Of a DNA stretch of 35,377 nucleotides, positions 6,602 to 14,732 are shown piece after piece. Origin of the DNA: Steroidobacteraceae bacterium (lineage in GTDB: Bacteria; Pseudomonadota; Gammaproteobacteria; Steroidobacterales; Steroidobacteraceae). The notes beneath the pieces were generated by a model. The model saw only the letters and a program-made list of their open reading frames with translations, made no database searches and was not told the DNA's origin. Each line of letters begins with the position of its first letter. The stretch's first letter is position 1. Location: assembly GCA_025458905.1 (NCBI GenBank), contig JALORN010000040.1, forward strand, positions 1-35,377, given 5' to 3'. The position numbers and the translations under genes are program-made.

Positions 6602-8020
6602 TCAGGGCCCGGGCAGCTCGGCGAGCTCGGCCGTCACCAGCCGGTCCGCCCGGGCCAGGTCGAGCGCCGCGGCACCGGGCGCTCCCTCGCCGGGATCGAG
6701 CTCATCGAGGATCCGCTGCTGCACCTCGCCGCGGCGCAGCGCCTCGGCATAGGGGATGCCAGGGTGGAAGCTGACCATCGAGTAGCGCGGGATGAAGCGC
6801 CGTGGGTGGCGCTGCTCGAGCTGCAGCGCCAGCTGCTTGTGGCGCAGGAAGCGCGGGTCGCGCACCGTGTCGCGCATCTCGACGTAGTTCTCGAGCGCCA
6901 TGCGCGCGATCGCCGCGGCGTTCGGCTGGCGCCGGCGCTGGAACTCGGCGAAGGCCTGCGGCCAGCCGAGCCCGGCGTCGACCAGGCGCGCGAGCTCCAC
7001 GCAGTCCTCGAAGGCACAGTTCATGCCCTGGCCGTGGAACGGCACGATCGCGTGGGCCGCGTCGCCGAGCAGCAGAGCCTCGCCGCCGAGGTGCCAGCGG
7101 TCGCAGTGGATGGTGCCGAGCCGTCCCTGCGGGTTCGCTGCGTACTGCGCGGCCACGTCGCCGAGCAGCGGCACGGCGTCCGGGAACTCGCGCGCGAAGA
7201 ACGCGGCGGCGTCCGCGGGCGTGCGCAGCGCCGCGAAACTCACCGGTCCCTCGCGGGCGAGGAACAGCGTCGCCGTGAAGGTCGCGTCCGGGTTCGGCAG
7301 GGCGATCAGCATGTAGCCGCCGCGCGGCCAGACGTGCAGTGCGTCCGGCTCGAGCGCGAACCCGCCGTCGGCCCGCGGCGGGATCGTCAGCTCCTTGTAG
7401 TCGTGGTCGAGCAGTTCCTCGCGCACGGCCACCGCGCCGGCGGCCTTGAGCGCGCGGCGCACCGCAGAGCCCGCGCCGTCGGTGGCGATCGACGGGGCGA
7501 GCGGCAGGTCGTAGTCGATCCCCTCGACCGTGTCGCGCAGCTGCAGCGTGCCGGCGAGGTGGTCGATGCCGCGGCAGGCCTGGTCGAAGCGCAGTTCAAC
7601 GCCGGGAAAGGCGTCGGCCGCCTCGAGCAGCGCGAGGTTCAGCGCACCCCGCGACACGGAGTGGATCACCTCGTGTGGCCGCTGGCCATAGGGCACCAGC
7701 GACCGTCGCCCGTCGACCTCGTGGACCATGCGGCCGCGCATCGCCACCAGCAGCGGGCGGATCGTCTGCATCACTCCGGCGGCCTCGAGCGCATGGATGC
7801 CACGCGCGGCCAGCGCGAGGTTGATGGAGCGGCCGCGTTCGGCGGACGCGCGCCGCGGGTCGGGGCGGCGCTCGAACACGCGCACACCGAGGCCGCGCTG
7901 GGCCAGCAGCAGCGCGAGCAGCGAACCGGCGAGCCCGGCGCCGACGATGTTGACCACCTCGGCGCTTCCTGAGTCGGCGCGCGCGCCCATGGGTGTGGAG
8001 TCGGGGTCGGCCTGCGCCAT
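6602..8020 (-). CDS. kmo: Kynurenine 3-monooxygenase
   Basis: FAD-dependent hydroxylase converting L-kynurenine to 3-hydroxykynurenine with NADPH and O2. The 472-aa protein has the FAD dinucleotide motif VNIVGAGLAGSLLALLLAQRG at about residues 23-43. Next come the KMO-type segment RSINLALAARG and the second FAD motif LLLGDAAHAIVPFHGQGMN at about 318-336. The family C-terminal region YSMVSFHPGIPYAEA is also present. The N-terminus has about 20 extra residues before the FAD strand; a second in-frame ATG lies at 7990. The gene follows kynU after five bases and is the last of the four-gene kynurenine operon. Confidence 0.95.
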   Translation of the reverse strand: MAQADPDSTPMGARADSGSAEVVNIVGAGLAGSLLALLLAQRGLGVRVFERRPDPRRASAERGRSINLALAARGIHALEAAGVMQTIRPLLVAMRGRMVHEVDGRRSLVPYGQRPHEVIHSVSRGALNLALLEAADAFPGVELRFDQACRGIDHLAGTLQLRDTVEGIDYDLPLAPSIATDGAGSAVRRALKAAGAVAVREELLDHDYKELTIPPRADGGFALEPDALHVWPRGGYMLIALPNPDATFTATLFLAREGPVSFAALRTPADAAAFFAREFPDAVPLLGDVAAQYAANPQGRLGTIHCDRWHLGGEALLLGDAAHAIVPFHGQGMNCAFEDCVELARLVDAGLGWPQAFAEFQRRRQPNAAAIARMALENYVEMRDTVRDPRFLRHKQLALQLEQRHPRRFIPRYSMVSFHPGIPYAEALRRGEVQQRILDELDPGEGAPGAAALDLARADRLVTAELAELPGP

Positions 8021-8025
8021 GGGCC

Positions 8026-9312
8026 TCAGCCCTCGGCCCGCAGCGCGGCATCGAGCCGCGACGTGAAGTGCCAGACGTCCTCGAAGCCGTTGTACAACGG
8101 CACCGGCGCGATCCGCATCACGTCCGGCTCGCGCAGGTCGCAGACGATGCCGTCGCCGGCGAGACGCCCGAACACGGCGCGCGCGTGCTCGCCGCCGCCG
8201 GCGAACTGCAGCGAGAGCTGTGCACCGCGCTGCGCCGGACCCGGCGGGGTGAGCACGCGCACCGCGCGGCCCGCGAACTGCTCCACGCGCGCCTCGAGGA
8301 AGGCGGTCAGCTCGACCGACTTGCGGCGCAGCGCGCCGATGCCGGCCGCGGCGAACAGCTCGAGCGACGCGAGCAGCGGCGCGGTCGAGAGCACCGGCGG
8401 GTTGCTGAGCGCGAACCCGGCGGCGCCCGGCTCACGCACGAAGCGGGGCTCCATCCGGAACCGCGTGGCGGCCTCGTGGCCCCACCAGCCCTCCAGGCCG
8501 CGGGCGCCTTCTGCGCGGGTGTGGCGCGGGTGCACGAAGCAGCCACCGACCGCGCCCGGGCCCGCGTTCAGGTACTTGTAGCTGCACCAGATCGCGAAGT
8601 CGGCCTCGTCGGCCGTGACCGAGAGCGGCAGGTTGCCGATCGCATGGGCGTGGTCGAAGCCGGCGAGGGCCCCGACGGCGTGCGCGGCCCGCGCGAGGCG
8701 GCCGAGGTCGAACGCCTGACCGCTGCGGTACTGCACGCCCGGCCACAGCACCAGCGCGAGGCGGTCGCCCTCGCGGCCGATCGCGGCCTCGACCTCGGCC
8801 TCGTCGAACACGCCGCTGCGCGGGTCAGGCTCGAGCTCGACCAGGTGCGCAGCCGGGTCGAGGCCGTGCCACGCGAGTTGCGAGGCGACGGCGTGGCGGT
8901 CGGAGGAGAACGCGCCCGCCTCCAGCAGTATCCGGGTGCGCACGCCGCGCGGACGATAGAACGCCGCGAGCATCAGGTGCAGGTTGGTGGTCAGCGAGTT
9001 CATCGCCACGACGTCGGCCGGTGCTGCGCCGGCGAGCTGCGCGAGCCCCGCCTGCGCGTGGTCGGCGTAGGTCATCCACGGTCGCGTGGCGGCGTGGTGG
9101 CCGACGACCCCGAGGCGCGCCCAGTCGTCGAGTTCCCGATCCACGTAGTCGCGCGCCGTGCGCGGCGCCAGCCCGAGCGAGTGGCCGCAGAGGTAGGTCA
9201 GCGGCCGTCCGTCGGCGGCGACCGGCAGGCAGAAGCGCTCGCGGAACGGCCGCAACGGGTCGGCGGCGTCGCGGGCACGGGCCAGGGCGAGGTCGCCCGG
9301 CACGGTGCTCAC
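8026..9312 (-). CDS. kynU: Kynureninase
   Basis: PLP-dependent hydrolase cleaving 3-hydroxykynurenine to 3-hydroxyanthranilate and alanine. The 428-aa protein shows the family segments YLCGHSLGLAPR, MNSLTTNLHLML and FDHAHAIGN, and the PLP-lysine motif CSYKYLNAGPGA (Lys at about residue 243). The C-terminal domain carries RIAPVPLYNGFEDVWHF, typical of kynureninases. The GTG start overlaps the upstream cyclase stop (GTGA) and is preceded by a strong GGAGG inside that gene, so it is translationally coupled. With kmo and haaO it makes the path to quinolinate. Confidence 0.96.
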   Translation of the reverse strand: MSTVPGDLALARARDAADPLRPFRERFCLPVAADGRPLTYLCGHSLGLAPRTARDYVDRELDDWARLGVVGHHAATRPWMTYADHAQAGLAQLAGAAPADVVAMNSLTTNLHLMLAAFYRPRGVRTRILLEAGAFSSDRHAVASQLAWHGLDPAAHLVELEPDPRSGVFDEAEVEAAIGREGDRLALVLWPGVQYRSGQAFDLGRLARAAHAVGALAGFDHAHAIGNLPLSVTADEADFAIWCSYKYLNAGPGAVGGCFVHPRHTRAEGARGLEGWWGHEAATRFRMEPRFVREPGAAGFALSNPPVLSTAPLLASLELFAAAGIGALRRKSVELTAFLEARVEQFAGRAVRVLTPPGPAQRGAQLSLQFAGGGEHARAVFGRLAGDGIVCDLREPDVMRIAPVPLYNGFEDVWHFTSRLDAALRAEG

Positions 9313-10160
9313 GCCGCCTCCAGGCGGTAGAGCAGCGGGCGGCTCGGCACCGCGTCGCCCGCGATGCGCGGCGTCGTCAGCTGCAGGGCGCAGGGTCCGT
9401 CGGCCAGCTGCACCGGGACCTGCGCGAACTCGGTGATCGTGCAGCCGGCCCGGCGCGCCTCGGCGAGGCGCACGCTGCCGGGCGGGAGGCCGAAGAACAG
9501 GCGATGACCGCAGAGGCGTCCTTCGTCGTGGCTGCGGTCGATCGACGGCAGCTCGACGACCAGGTGCTCGACGCCGCGCTCCACCAGCTCCGTCACGAGT
9601 TGCCGCGAAAGGTAGGGCGGCACCGCATCTTCCGGCGAGGGCTGCGGCACGGCAGGCAGCGTGGGGCCGCGCACCGGCGCGGCCGAGAACGTCGGTGGGC
9701 CGGTCCGCAGCACCAGCGCGCGCGGCTCGAACGGCATGTGCGCGGGCCAGGCCGCACGCAGCGCGCCTCGCGTCAGCAGCCGGTCACCCGGGCGCGGCAC
9801 CGGATCGCTGTCCTCGTCGGTATCGCCGGCGCTGCAGGGCGCGAGGCTGAGCAGCAGCGCCGGCAGGGGCTCGAGCGGCGCGACCTCGCAGGCGTCGAGC
9901 GGCTCGAGGACGAGGTGCGCGACGCTCTCGGTGTGGGTGCCGTTGCAGTGGGGCGTCAGCTCGAGCGTCGCGCAGTTGCAGCTCGCGCCACGGGCCACCT
10001 CGCCGCTGAAGCCCGGCAACTGCAGCGCGCGGCGGCGCGGCGCCGGGGCGCCGAAGTGCAGCGGGTCGCCGCCGTCGAACGCCAGCGGCCGCGCGAGGCT
10101 GACCGCGGAGCCGAGGTCGATCCGGGGCGGCCGCCGGCCGGCCGCAGTGGCACCGCTCAA
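9309..10160 (-). CDS. Cyclase-family metal hydrolase, probable kynurenine formamidase
   Basis: A 283-aa protein resembling the cyclase/KynB superfamily, which includes bacterial kynurenine formamidase. The family metal motif HxGTHxDxPxH appears as [12 protein letters not shown] (about residues 68-79), with Glu for Asp and Val for Pro. The C-terminal part has [15 protein letters not shown] and a [10 protein letters not shown] segment, which fit the family's substrate/metal region. Position between haaO and kynU makes N-formylkynurenine hydrolysis the natural job; this is inference from context. The start is set at TTG 10160, which overlaps the haaO stop (TTGA) and has a GGAG eight bases upstream; the ORF stays open further upstream inside haaO, but that stretch does not look like family sequence. 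It is longer than KynB (about 210 aa) and clearly diverged. Confidence 0.75.
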   Translation of the reverse strand: MSGATAAGRRPPRIDLGSAVSLARPLAFDGGDPLHFGAPAPRRRALQLPGFSGEVARGASCNCATLELTPHCNGTHTESVAHLVLEPLDACEVAPLEPLPALLLSLAPCSAGDTDEDSDPVPRPGDRLLTRGALRAAWPAHMPFEPRALVLRTGPPTFSAAPVRGPTLPAVPQPSPEDAVPPYLSRQLVTELVERGVEHLVVELPSIDRSHDEGRLCGHRLFFGLPPGSVRLAEARRAGCTITEFAQVPVQLADGPCALQLTTPRIAGDAVPSRPLLYRLEAA

Positions 10161-10672
10161 GCGGGTGGCTCCATCACGGCTCCGCAGTGCCTGCAGGTGC
10201 GCGCCTCGAGGCTGCCGAAGAAACGCGCGAACACCGGCGGGAACTGCGTCTCGATGTCCGTCAGCGCGAAGTGTTCCTCGTACAGCAGCCGCTCGCAGCG
10301 CTCGCAGTACCACTGCAGGCCATCGAGCTCGCCCGGCCGGCGCTCGCGCTCGATGACGAGGCCCACCGTGCCGGCGTAGCGCTGGGGGGAGTGAGGCACG
10401 CGCGGCGGCAGCAGCAGCATCTCGCCCTCGCGGATCGGCACGTCGACCACGCGCCCCTCCTGCACCGTCTTCAGCAGCATGTCCCCCTCGAGCTGCAGGA
10501 AGACTTCCTCGGCCGGGTCGACGTGGTAGTCCTTGCGCGAGTTCGGGCCGCCGACGGCCATGACGATGAACTCGCCCTGCGGGAACACCCGCTTGTTGCC
10601 CACCGGGGGCTTCAGCAGGTGGCGATTCGCCTCGATCCAGCGGCCGAGGTTCAGGGTCGCGAGTGGGGGCAT
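10157..10672 (-). CDS. haaO: 3-hydroxyanthranilate 3,4-dioxygenase
   Basis: Fe(II) ring-opening dioxygenase converting 3-hydroxyanthranilate to aminocarboxymuconate semialdehyde, which cyclises to quinolinate. The 171-aa cupin has the N-terminal [19 protein letters not shown]. The iron ligands lie in [10 protein letters not shown] (His about 49, Glu about 55) and RVPHSPQ (His about 94). Two C-terminal CxxC pairs (CERC at about 124, CRHC at about 161) form the rubredoxin-like iron site found in bacterial HaaO. The ATG at 10672 lacks a strong ribosome binding site. This is the first gene of the kynurenine operon; a tryptophan dioxygenase gene is not in the window. Confidence 0.97.
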   Translation of the reverse strand: MPPLATLNLGRWIEANRHLLKPPVGNKRVFPQGEFIVMAVGGPNSRKDYHVDPAEEVFLQLEGDMLLKTVQEGRVVDVPIREGEMLLLPPRVPHSPQRYAGTVGLVIERERRPGELDGLQWYCERCERLLYEEHFALTDIETQFPPVFARFFGSLEARTCRHCGAVMEPPA

Positions 10673-10700
10673 GTCACGGAATTCCGCTGCAGGTCTGTCG

Positions 10701-10707
10701 TATGGTA
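10701..10707. promoter_or_regulatory. Overlapping divergent -10-like boxes, haaO / lipoprotein gene
   Basis: TATGGTA reads as TATGGT (10701-10706) on the plus strand and TACCAT (10707-10702) on the minus strand, each four of six to TATAAT. They are placed for leaders of about 25 bases to the lipoprotein GTG (10740) and the haaO ATG (10672). No clear -35 is seen on either strand. Confidence 0.3.
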
Positions 10708-10739
10708 CGCGCTGGCGAGCCTTGCTGGAGGTGATGGAC

Positions 10740-11225
10740 GTGACTCGCATGGACCTGCCCGCCGTACGCCTCGCGCGCCGCCTGGCCGCCGCGGCCCTGC
10801 TCGCGCTGCTCGCGGGCTGCTCGAGCCTGCCGGGCATCTCCGGCCTCTGGCCTTTCGGTGCGCGGCCGGCCGCGGTCCCGCAGCCCGTCGACGAACTCGT
10901 GTTCGAGACCGCCGACGGCGGCGCGGCGCCGGCGTTCCCGCAATACTGGAAGCGCAATACGCTGGTGGTGGACCTGTCCTCTGCCCCGGCATCGGGCAGC
11001 GTGACGCTCAGGCCGCGCGCCGCCGAGGGCTGGCCGGTGCGGGTGGCGTTCCGTGTCGTGCCGGGCACGATCGGCCAGCTGGAGGTCCGCGCGCTGCAGC
11101 GCGTGCTGCTGCCGGTGAATCCTGCTGCCGGCCCGCCGGTCGACCTCGAACTCGGGCCGTCGGTGCTGGCGCGCGGCACGCCGCGCCTCGTCCTCAGCTG
11201 GGGTCAGTCGCCGCCCGGCGCCTGA
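10740..11225 (+). CDS. Small outer-membrane-type lipoprotein, unknown function
   Basis: A 161-aa predicted lipoprotein. The signal peptide has RLARR followed by a hydrophobic core and the lipobox LLAGC with the cysteine at about residue 27. Ser at +2 suggests outer-membrane sorting. The mature part contains a WPFG motif and a beta-rich domain (residues about 45-161) with [38 protein letters not shown] and [11 protein letters not shown] do not recognise the family. GTG 10740 is chosen because GGAGG at 10727-10731 sits eight bases upstream; the in-frame ATG at 10734 is only two bases from that GGAGG, and another ATG lies at 10749. Its last 22 bases overlap the end of apaH on the other strand. 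Confidence 0.7.
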   Translation: MTRMDLPAVRLARRLAAAALLALLAGCSSLPGISGLWPFGARPAAVPQPVDELVFETADGGAAPAFPQYWKRNTLVVDLSSAPASGSVTLRPRAAEGWPVRVAFRVVPGTIGQLEVRALQRVLLPVNPAAGPPVDLELGPSVLARGTPRLVLSWGQSPPGA

Positions 11226-12043
11226 TGGGCGCGGCAGGGCACCTGCCAGCGGCGCCCGTCGTCGAGCGACACCGCGGTCAGCGCGCCACCCCAGACACAA
11301 CCGGTGTCGAGTGCCAGCAGGTCGGGACGGTCGAGCAGGCCGAGCGTCGACCAGTGGCCGAAGACCACGCGCGTGCCCGCGCTCGCGCGCGCGGCCTGCT
11401 CGAACCACGGCAGCCAGTCGCGCGGCTGCGAGCCGGGCCGCCCCTTCATCTTCAGGTCGATCGTGCCGTCGGGCCGGCAGTAGCGCAGCCGGGTCAGCGC
11501 ATTGATCACGAAGCGCCGGCGGTCGGCGCCCTCCAGGGCCTCGTCCCAGCGATCCGGCCGGTTGCCGGACATCGAGGCGAAGACGCCCTCGGGGTCGCGC
11601 CGCAGGGCCCGCTCGACCTCGCGGGCGAGGCGCAGTGCGTCCCCGGCCGACCACTGCGGCACGAGGCCCGCGTGGACCATCAGGTCACCGCCACCGCCTG
11701 CGTCGGGATCGCGCCAGGCCAGCGGCCGGTGCAGCAGCCACTCGAGCAGGGCCTCGCGGTCGGGGGCTGCGAGGATCGCGCCGAGCGTGTCGTCGTCGCG
11801 CAGCTTGCGATGTCCGCCGCAGGCGACCGCGAGCAGGTGCAGGTCGTGGTTGCCGAGCACCACCACGGCTGCCTCGCCGAGGCTGCGCACCCAGCGCAGC
11901 ACCTCCAGCGAACCGGGGCCGCGGTTGACGAGGTCGCCGACGAACCAGAGGCGATCGCGATCGGGCGAGAAGCCGGTCTTCGCGACCAGGGCGCGCAGCT
12001 CCTCGGCGCACCCCTGCACGTCGCCGATCGCGATCCGCGTCAT
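11204..12043 (-). CDS. apaH: Symmetrical bis(5'-nucleosyl)-tetraphosphatase
   Basis: Hydrolyses diadenosine tetraphosphate to two ADP and can remove Np4 caps from RNA. The 279-aa protein has the metallophosphatase motifs GDVQGC (about 7-12), FVGDLVNRGPGS (about 34-45) and LGNHDLHLLAVA (about 63-74), with downstream family segments VHAGLVPQW and FGHWSTLGL. It starts at ATG 12043, 13 bases after apaG, and ends the lptD-apaH operon. Its stop lies inside the convergent lipoprotein gene. Confidence 0.97.
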   Translation of the reverse strand: MTRIAIGDVQGCAEELRALVAKTGFSPDRDRLWFVGDLVNRGPGSLEVLRWVRSLGEAAVVVLGNHDLHLLAVACGGHRKLRDDDTLGAILAAPDREALLEWLLHRPLAWRDPDAGGGGDLMVHAGLVPQWSAGDALRLAREVERALRRDPEGVFASMSGNRPDRWDEALEGADRRRFVINALTRLRYCRPDGTIDLKMKGRPGSQPRDWLPWFEQAARASAGTRVVFGHWSTLGLLDRPDLLALDTGCVWGGALTAVSLDDGRRWQVPCRAHQAPGGD

Positions 12044-12056
12044 CGGCCGGCGGCCT

Positions 12057-12437
12057 TCAGTTGAGCACCCCGGGCATCGCGAGGCGAAACGGCGGGATCG
12101 GCGCCTCGAACTTCTCGCCGTCGTCACCGACCATCTGGTAGCTGCCCTGCATCGCACCGACCGGCGTCTCGATCACGGCACCGCTCGAATAACGGAAGGC
12201 CTGGCCGGGTTTCAGGTGCGGCTGCTCGCCGACCACGCCGCTGCCGCGCACTTCCTGCACCTTGCCGTTGGAGTCGGTGATGATCCAGTGACGGGTCATC
12301 AGGCGGGCCGCGACGCTACCCTGGTTGCGGATCGTGATCGTGTACGAGAAGACGTAGCGCTGGTCGCGCGGCGCGGACTGCTCGGCGAGGAAGGCCGTCT
12401 GGACCTCGACCGTGACGAGCCTGGCGGGCGTGTCCAT
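12057..12437 (-). CDS. apaG: ApaG (DUF525) protein
   Basis: A 126-aa FN3-like beta-sandwich protein of the ApaG family; the family's biochemical role remains poorly defined. Family landmarks are the FSYTITIRNQGS strand pair, LMTRHWIITDSNGKVQEVRG, GVVGEQPHLKPG and the ending SYQMVGDDGEKFEAPIPPF. ATG 12437 gives the usual length (E. coli 125 aa). It lies between a universal stress gene and apaH; in most relatives it directly follows rsmA. Confidence 0.97.
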   Translation of the reverse strand: MDTPARLVTVEVQTAFLAEQSAPRDQRYVFSYTITIRNQGSVAARLMTRHWIITDSNGKVQEVRGSGVVGEQPHLKPGQAFRYSSGAVIETPVGAMQGSYQMVGDDGEKFEAPIPPFRLAMPGVLN

Positions 12438-12472
12438 GGGCGCGACCGTGCCGGCGACTACCGGGCTGCCGC

Positions 12473-12916
12473 TCAGCGCGGCGCCGCGCCGACCCGCACG
12501 GCCAGCACGTCGCACGGCGCGCCGTGCAGCACCGTGTCCTCGGTGAGGTTGACCAGGATCGACATGCCGTGGCGCTCGCGGCTGCCGATGACGATCAGGT
12601 CCGTGCGGCGCTCGCGGGCGACGCGCAGGATCTCGGACTTGACGTTGCCGGCCTCGACGAAGAGTTCGGCGTCGTCGAGGCCGAGCTCCTCCGCGAGCTG
12701 CCCGAGGCGCTGCTTGGCACGCTCCAGCAGCTCTTCCTCGATCTCCACGGCGGGCATCAGCGTCTCGCCCATCGGCTCCACCGGCACGAACTCGAAGACG
12801 TGCAGCAGGTCGATGCGCGCGCCATAGAGCCCGGCGATGTCGCGCGCGCGCCGCCCGATGGTGAGGCTGTGCTCGCTGAGGTCGACGACGAGCAGCAGCC
12901 GCTGGTAGGAGTCCAT
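12473..12916 (-). CDS. UspA-type universal stress protein
   Basis: A 147-aa single-domain universal stress protein (Rossmann-like alpha/beta). It starts YQRLLLVVDLSEHS, typical of UspA, followed by ARDIAGLYGARIDLLHVFEF. The C-terminal part reads DLIVIGSRERHGMSILVNLTEDTVLHGAPCDVLAVRV. The classical ATP-binding pattern G-2x-G-9x-G(S/T) is not clearly kept, so it resembles non-ATP-binding UspA. Its position between rsmA and apaG is unusual: these two are normally adjacent in the lptD-surA-pdxA-rsmA-apaG-apaH operon. Ten bases separate it from rsmA, so it is probably co-transcribed. Confidence 0.92.
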   Translation of the reverse strand: MDSYQRLLLVVDLSEHSLTIGRRARDIAGLYGARIDLLHVFEFVPVEPMGETLMPAVEIEEELLERAKQRLGQLAEELGLDDAELFVEAGNVKSEILRVARERRTDLIVIGSRERHGMSILVNLTEDTVLHGAPCDVLAVRVGAAPR

Positions 12917-12926
12917 GGAACGCACG

Positions 12927-13703
12927 CTAGCCGCTGGGCAGCAGGCGTGCAAGCGCGCCGAACTGCGCCGGTTCCAGCGTCTCGGGACGGGCCGCGGGGT
13001 CGATGCCGCAGCCCTCGATCGCCCCGGCATCCAGCAGGCTGCGCAGGGCGTTGCGCAGGGTCTTGCGACGCTGCGCGAACGCGGCCGCCACCACCCGTCC
13101 GTAGCGGGCATCGACCTCGAAGGCAGGCTCCGCGCGCACCGTGAGCCGCGCCACGGCCGACCAGACGCGGGGCGGCGGCCGGAACGCGCCCGGCCCGACC
13201 TCGAACAACGCGCGTGCCTCGACCCACGGCGCGAGCATCACGGTCAGCCGGCCGTAGTCGCCCGAGCCGGGCGGGGCGCAGATGCGGTCGATGACCTCGC
13301 GCTGCAGCATCACGTGCAGGTCGTGCACCGCGGCCGGGGTGCGCAGCAGGTGGAACATCAGCGGCGTCGAGATGTTGTAGGGCAGGTTGCCGACGACGCG
13401 CAGCCGCTGGCCGCGCTGCGCCGCGAGCGCCCCGAAGTCGAAGCCGAGGGCGTCCGCCTCGTGCAGCACGAACCCGGGGCGGGTCGCCCAGGCGGCGCGC
13501 AGCGCCGCCGCCAGGTCGCGGTCGATCTCGACCGCGTCGAGTGCGCCGGCCGCGGCCATCAGCCCACCCGTCAGTGCGCCGCGGCCCGGGCCGATCTCGA
13601 CCAGCGCCTCGCCCGGCCGGGCATCGACGGCCTCGAGGATCCGCGCGACCGTCGCCGGGTCGTGCAGGAAGTGCTGCCCGAAGCGCTTGCGGGCGAACGG
13701 CAC
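12927..13703 (-). CDS. rsmA: 16S rRNA dimethyladenosine transferase
   Basis: KsgA/RsmA dimethylates A1518 and A1519 of 16S rRNA during small-subunit maturation. The 258-aa protein starts PFARKRFGQHFLHDP and has the SAM loop VEIGPGRGALTGGL (about 36-49). The catalytic motif NLPYNIS is at about 108-114, and the C-terminal segment FRPPPRVWSAVARL is typical of the family. The start is a GTG (13703) directly abutting the pdxA stop with no spacer, supporting coupling. Confidence 0.97.
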   Translation of the reverse strand: MPFARKRFGQHFLHDPATVARILEAVDARPGEALVEIGPGRGALTGGLMAAAGALDAVEIDRDLAAALRAAWATRPGFVLHEADALGFDFGALAAQRGQRLRVVGNLPYNISTPLMFHLLRTPAAVHDLHVMLQREVIDRICAPPGSGDYGRLTVMLAPWVEARALFEVGPGAFRPPPRVWSAVARLTVRAEPAFEVDARYGRVVAAAFAQRRKTLRNALRSLLDAGAIEGCGIDPAARPETLEPAQFGALARLLPSG

Positions 13704-14732
13704 TCAGCCCGCCCGGCGGCGGCCGACGAGCTCGAGCGCGAGCTCGATCGCCGCCTCGAGGCTGCCGGGGTCGGCGCGGCCACTGCCGGCGAGGTCGAGG
13801 GCGGTGCCATGGTCGACCGAGGTGCGCAGCACCGGCAGGCCGAGCGTGACGTTGACGGCGTGCCCGAAGCCCGCGTGCTTGAGCACCGGCAGGCCCTGGT
13901 CGTGGTACATCGCGAGCACGACGTCGTAGCGGGCGAGCTCGCGCGGCACGAACACCGTGTCGGCGGGCAGCGGCCCGGCGGCGTCGATGCCGGCGGCGCG
14001 CGCCGCGGCGATCGCCGGCGCGATCACCCGCAGCTCCTCGTCGCCGAGGTGGCCGGACTCGCCGGCGTGCGGGTTCAGGCCGCAGACCGCGATCCGCGGC
14101 CGCGCGAAGCCCCACAGGGTGCGCAGGCCGTCGTCGACGATCCGCAGCGTCTCGCCGAGCAGTTGCGGCGTGACCGCCGCGGCCACCGCGCGCAGTGCGA
14201 GGTGCGTGGTGGCGAGCGCCACGCGCATCCGGCCCGCGACCAGCAGCATCACGGGCCGCGGCGCGCCGCTGCGCGCCGCGAGGTGCTCGGTGTGGCCGGT
14301 GAACGGCACGCCGGCCTCGTTGATCACGCTCTTCTGCACCGGCGCAGTGACCAGTGCGTCGAAGCGGTTCGCCAGCACCTGGTCGAGCGCGGTGTCGACC
14401 TGCGTCACGACGTGCGGGGCGTTGGCGACGTCGAGCCGCCCCGCCTGCGCAGGCGCGGCGAGCGGCACCGGCCAGACGCACAGCCGGCCACGCTGGTGGG
14501 GGGAGGGGGAGGCGGCGGGGTCGAAGCGCTCGATGCGCACGGCCACGCCGGCATCGCGTGCGCGGTCCGCGAGCAGCCTCGGGTCGCCGAGGCAGACGAG
14601 CTCCGCGTCGAAGTCCCGCGCCGCGGCGACCTGGGCGCAGAGTTCGGGCCCGATGCCGGCGGGCTCCCCCGAGGTCAGCACGAGCCGCGGCAGCGGCGCC
14701 GCGGCGGCGTGGTCAGATCTTCGTTTCGACAT
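13704..14732 (-). CDS. pdxA: 4-hydroxythreonine-4-phosphate dehydrogenase
   Basis: NAD-dependent oxidation of 4-phosphohydroxythreonine in the DXP-dependent pyridoxal phosphate pathway. The 342-aa protein shows LVLTSGEPAGIGPELC (about 18-33), the substrate-binding TAPVQKSVINEAGV, and the metal histidines in GHTEHL, NPHAGESGHLGDEE and AMYHDQGLPVLK. The ATG lies 20 bases inside the end of surA, and no other start precedes the family core. PLP from this pathway serves KynU and the D-amino acid aminotransferase in this window, though that link is general. Confidence 0.97.
   Translation of the reverse strand: MSKRRSDHAAAAPLPRLVLTSGEPAGIGPELCAQVAAARDFDAELVCLGDPRLLADRARDAGVAVRIERFDPAASPSPHQRGRLCVWPVPLAAPAQAGRLDVANAPHVVTQVDTALDQVLANRFDALVTAPVQKSVINEAGVPFTGHTEHLAARSGAPRPVMLLVAGRMRVALATTHLALRAVAAAVTPQLLGETLRIVDDGLRTLWGFARPRIAVCGLNPHAGESGHLGDEELRVIAPAIAAARAAGIDAAGPLPADTVFVPRELARYDVVLAMYHDQGLPVLKHAGFGHAVNVTLGLPVLRTSVDHGTALDLAGSGRADPGSLEAAIELALELVGRRRAG

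Noticed and set aside
10161..10313. Upstream extension of the cyclase-family gene to 10313.
   Set aside because: It lies in a second frame inside haaO, is unrelated to the family, and a well-spaced GGAG marks TTG 10160 as the start.
10673..11179. Upstream extension of haaO through an open frame to 11179.
   Set aside because: The extension is antisense to the lipoprotein gene and unlike any HaaO; the family begins at [12 protein letters not shown] near 10672.
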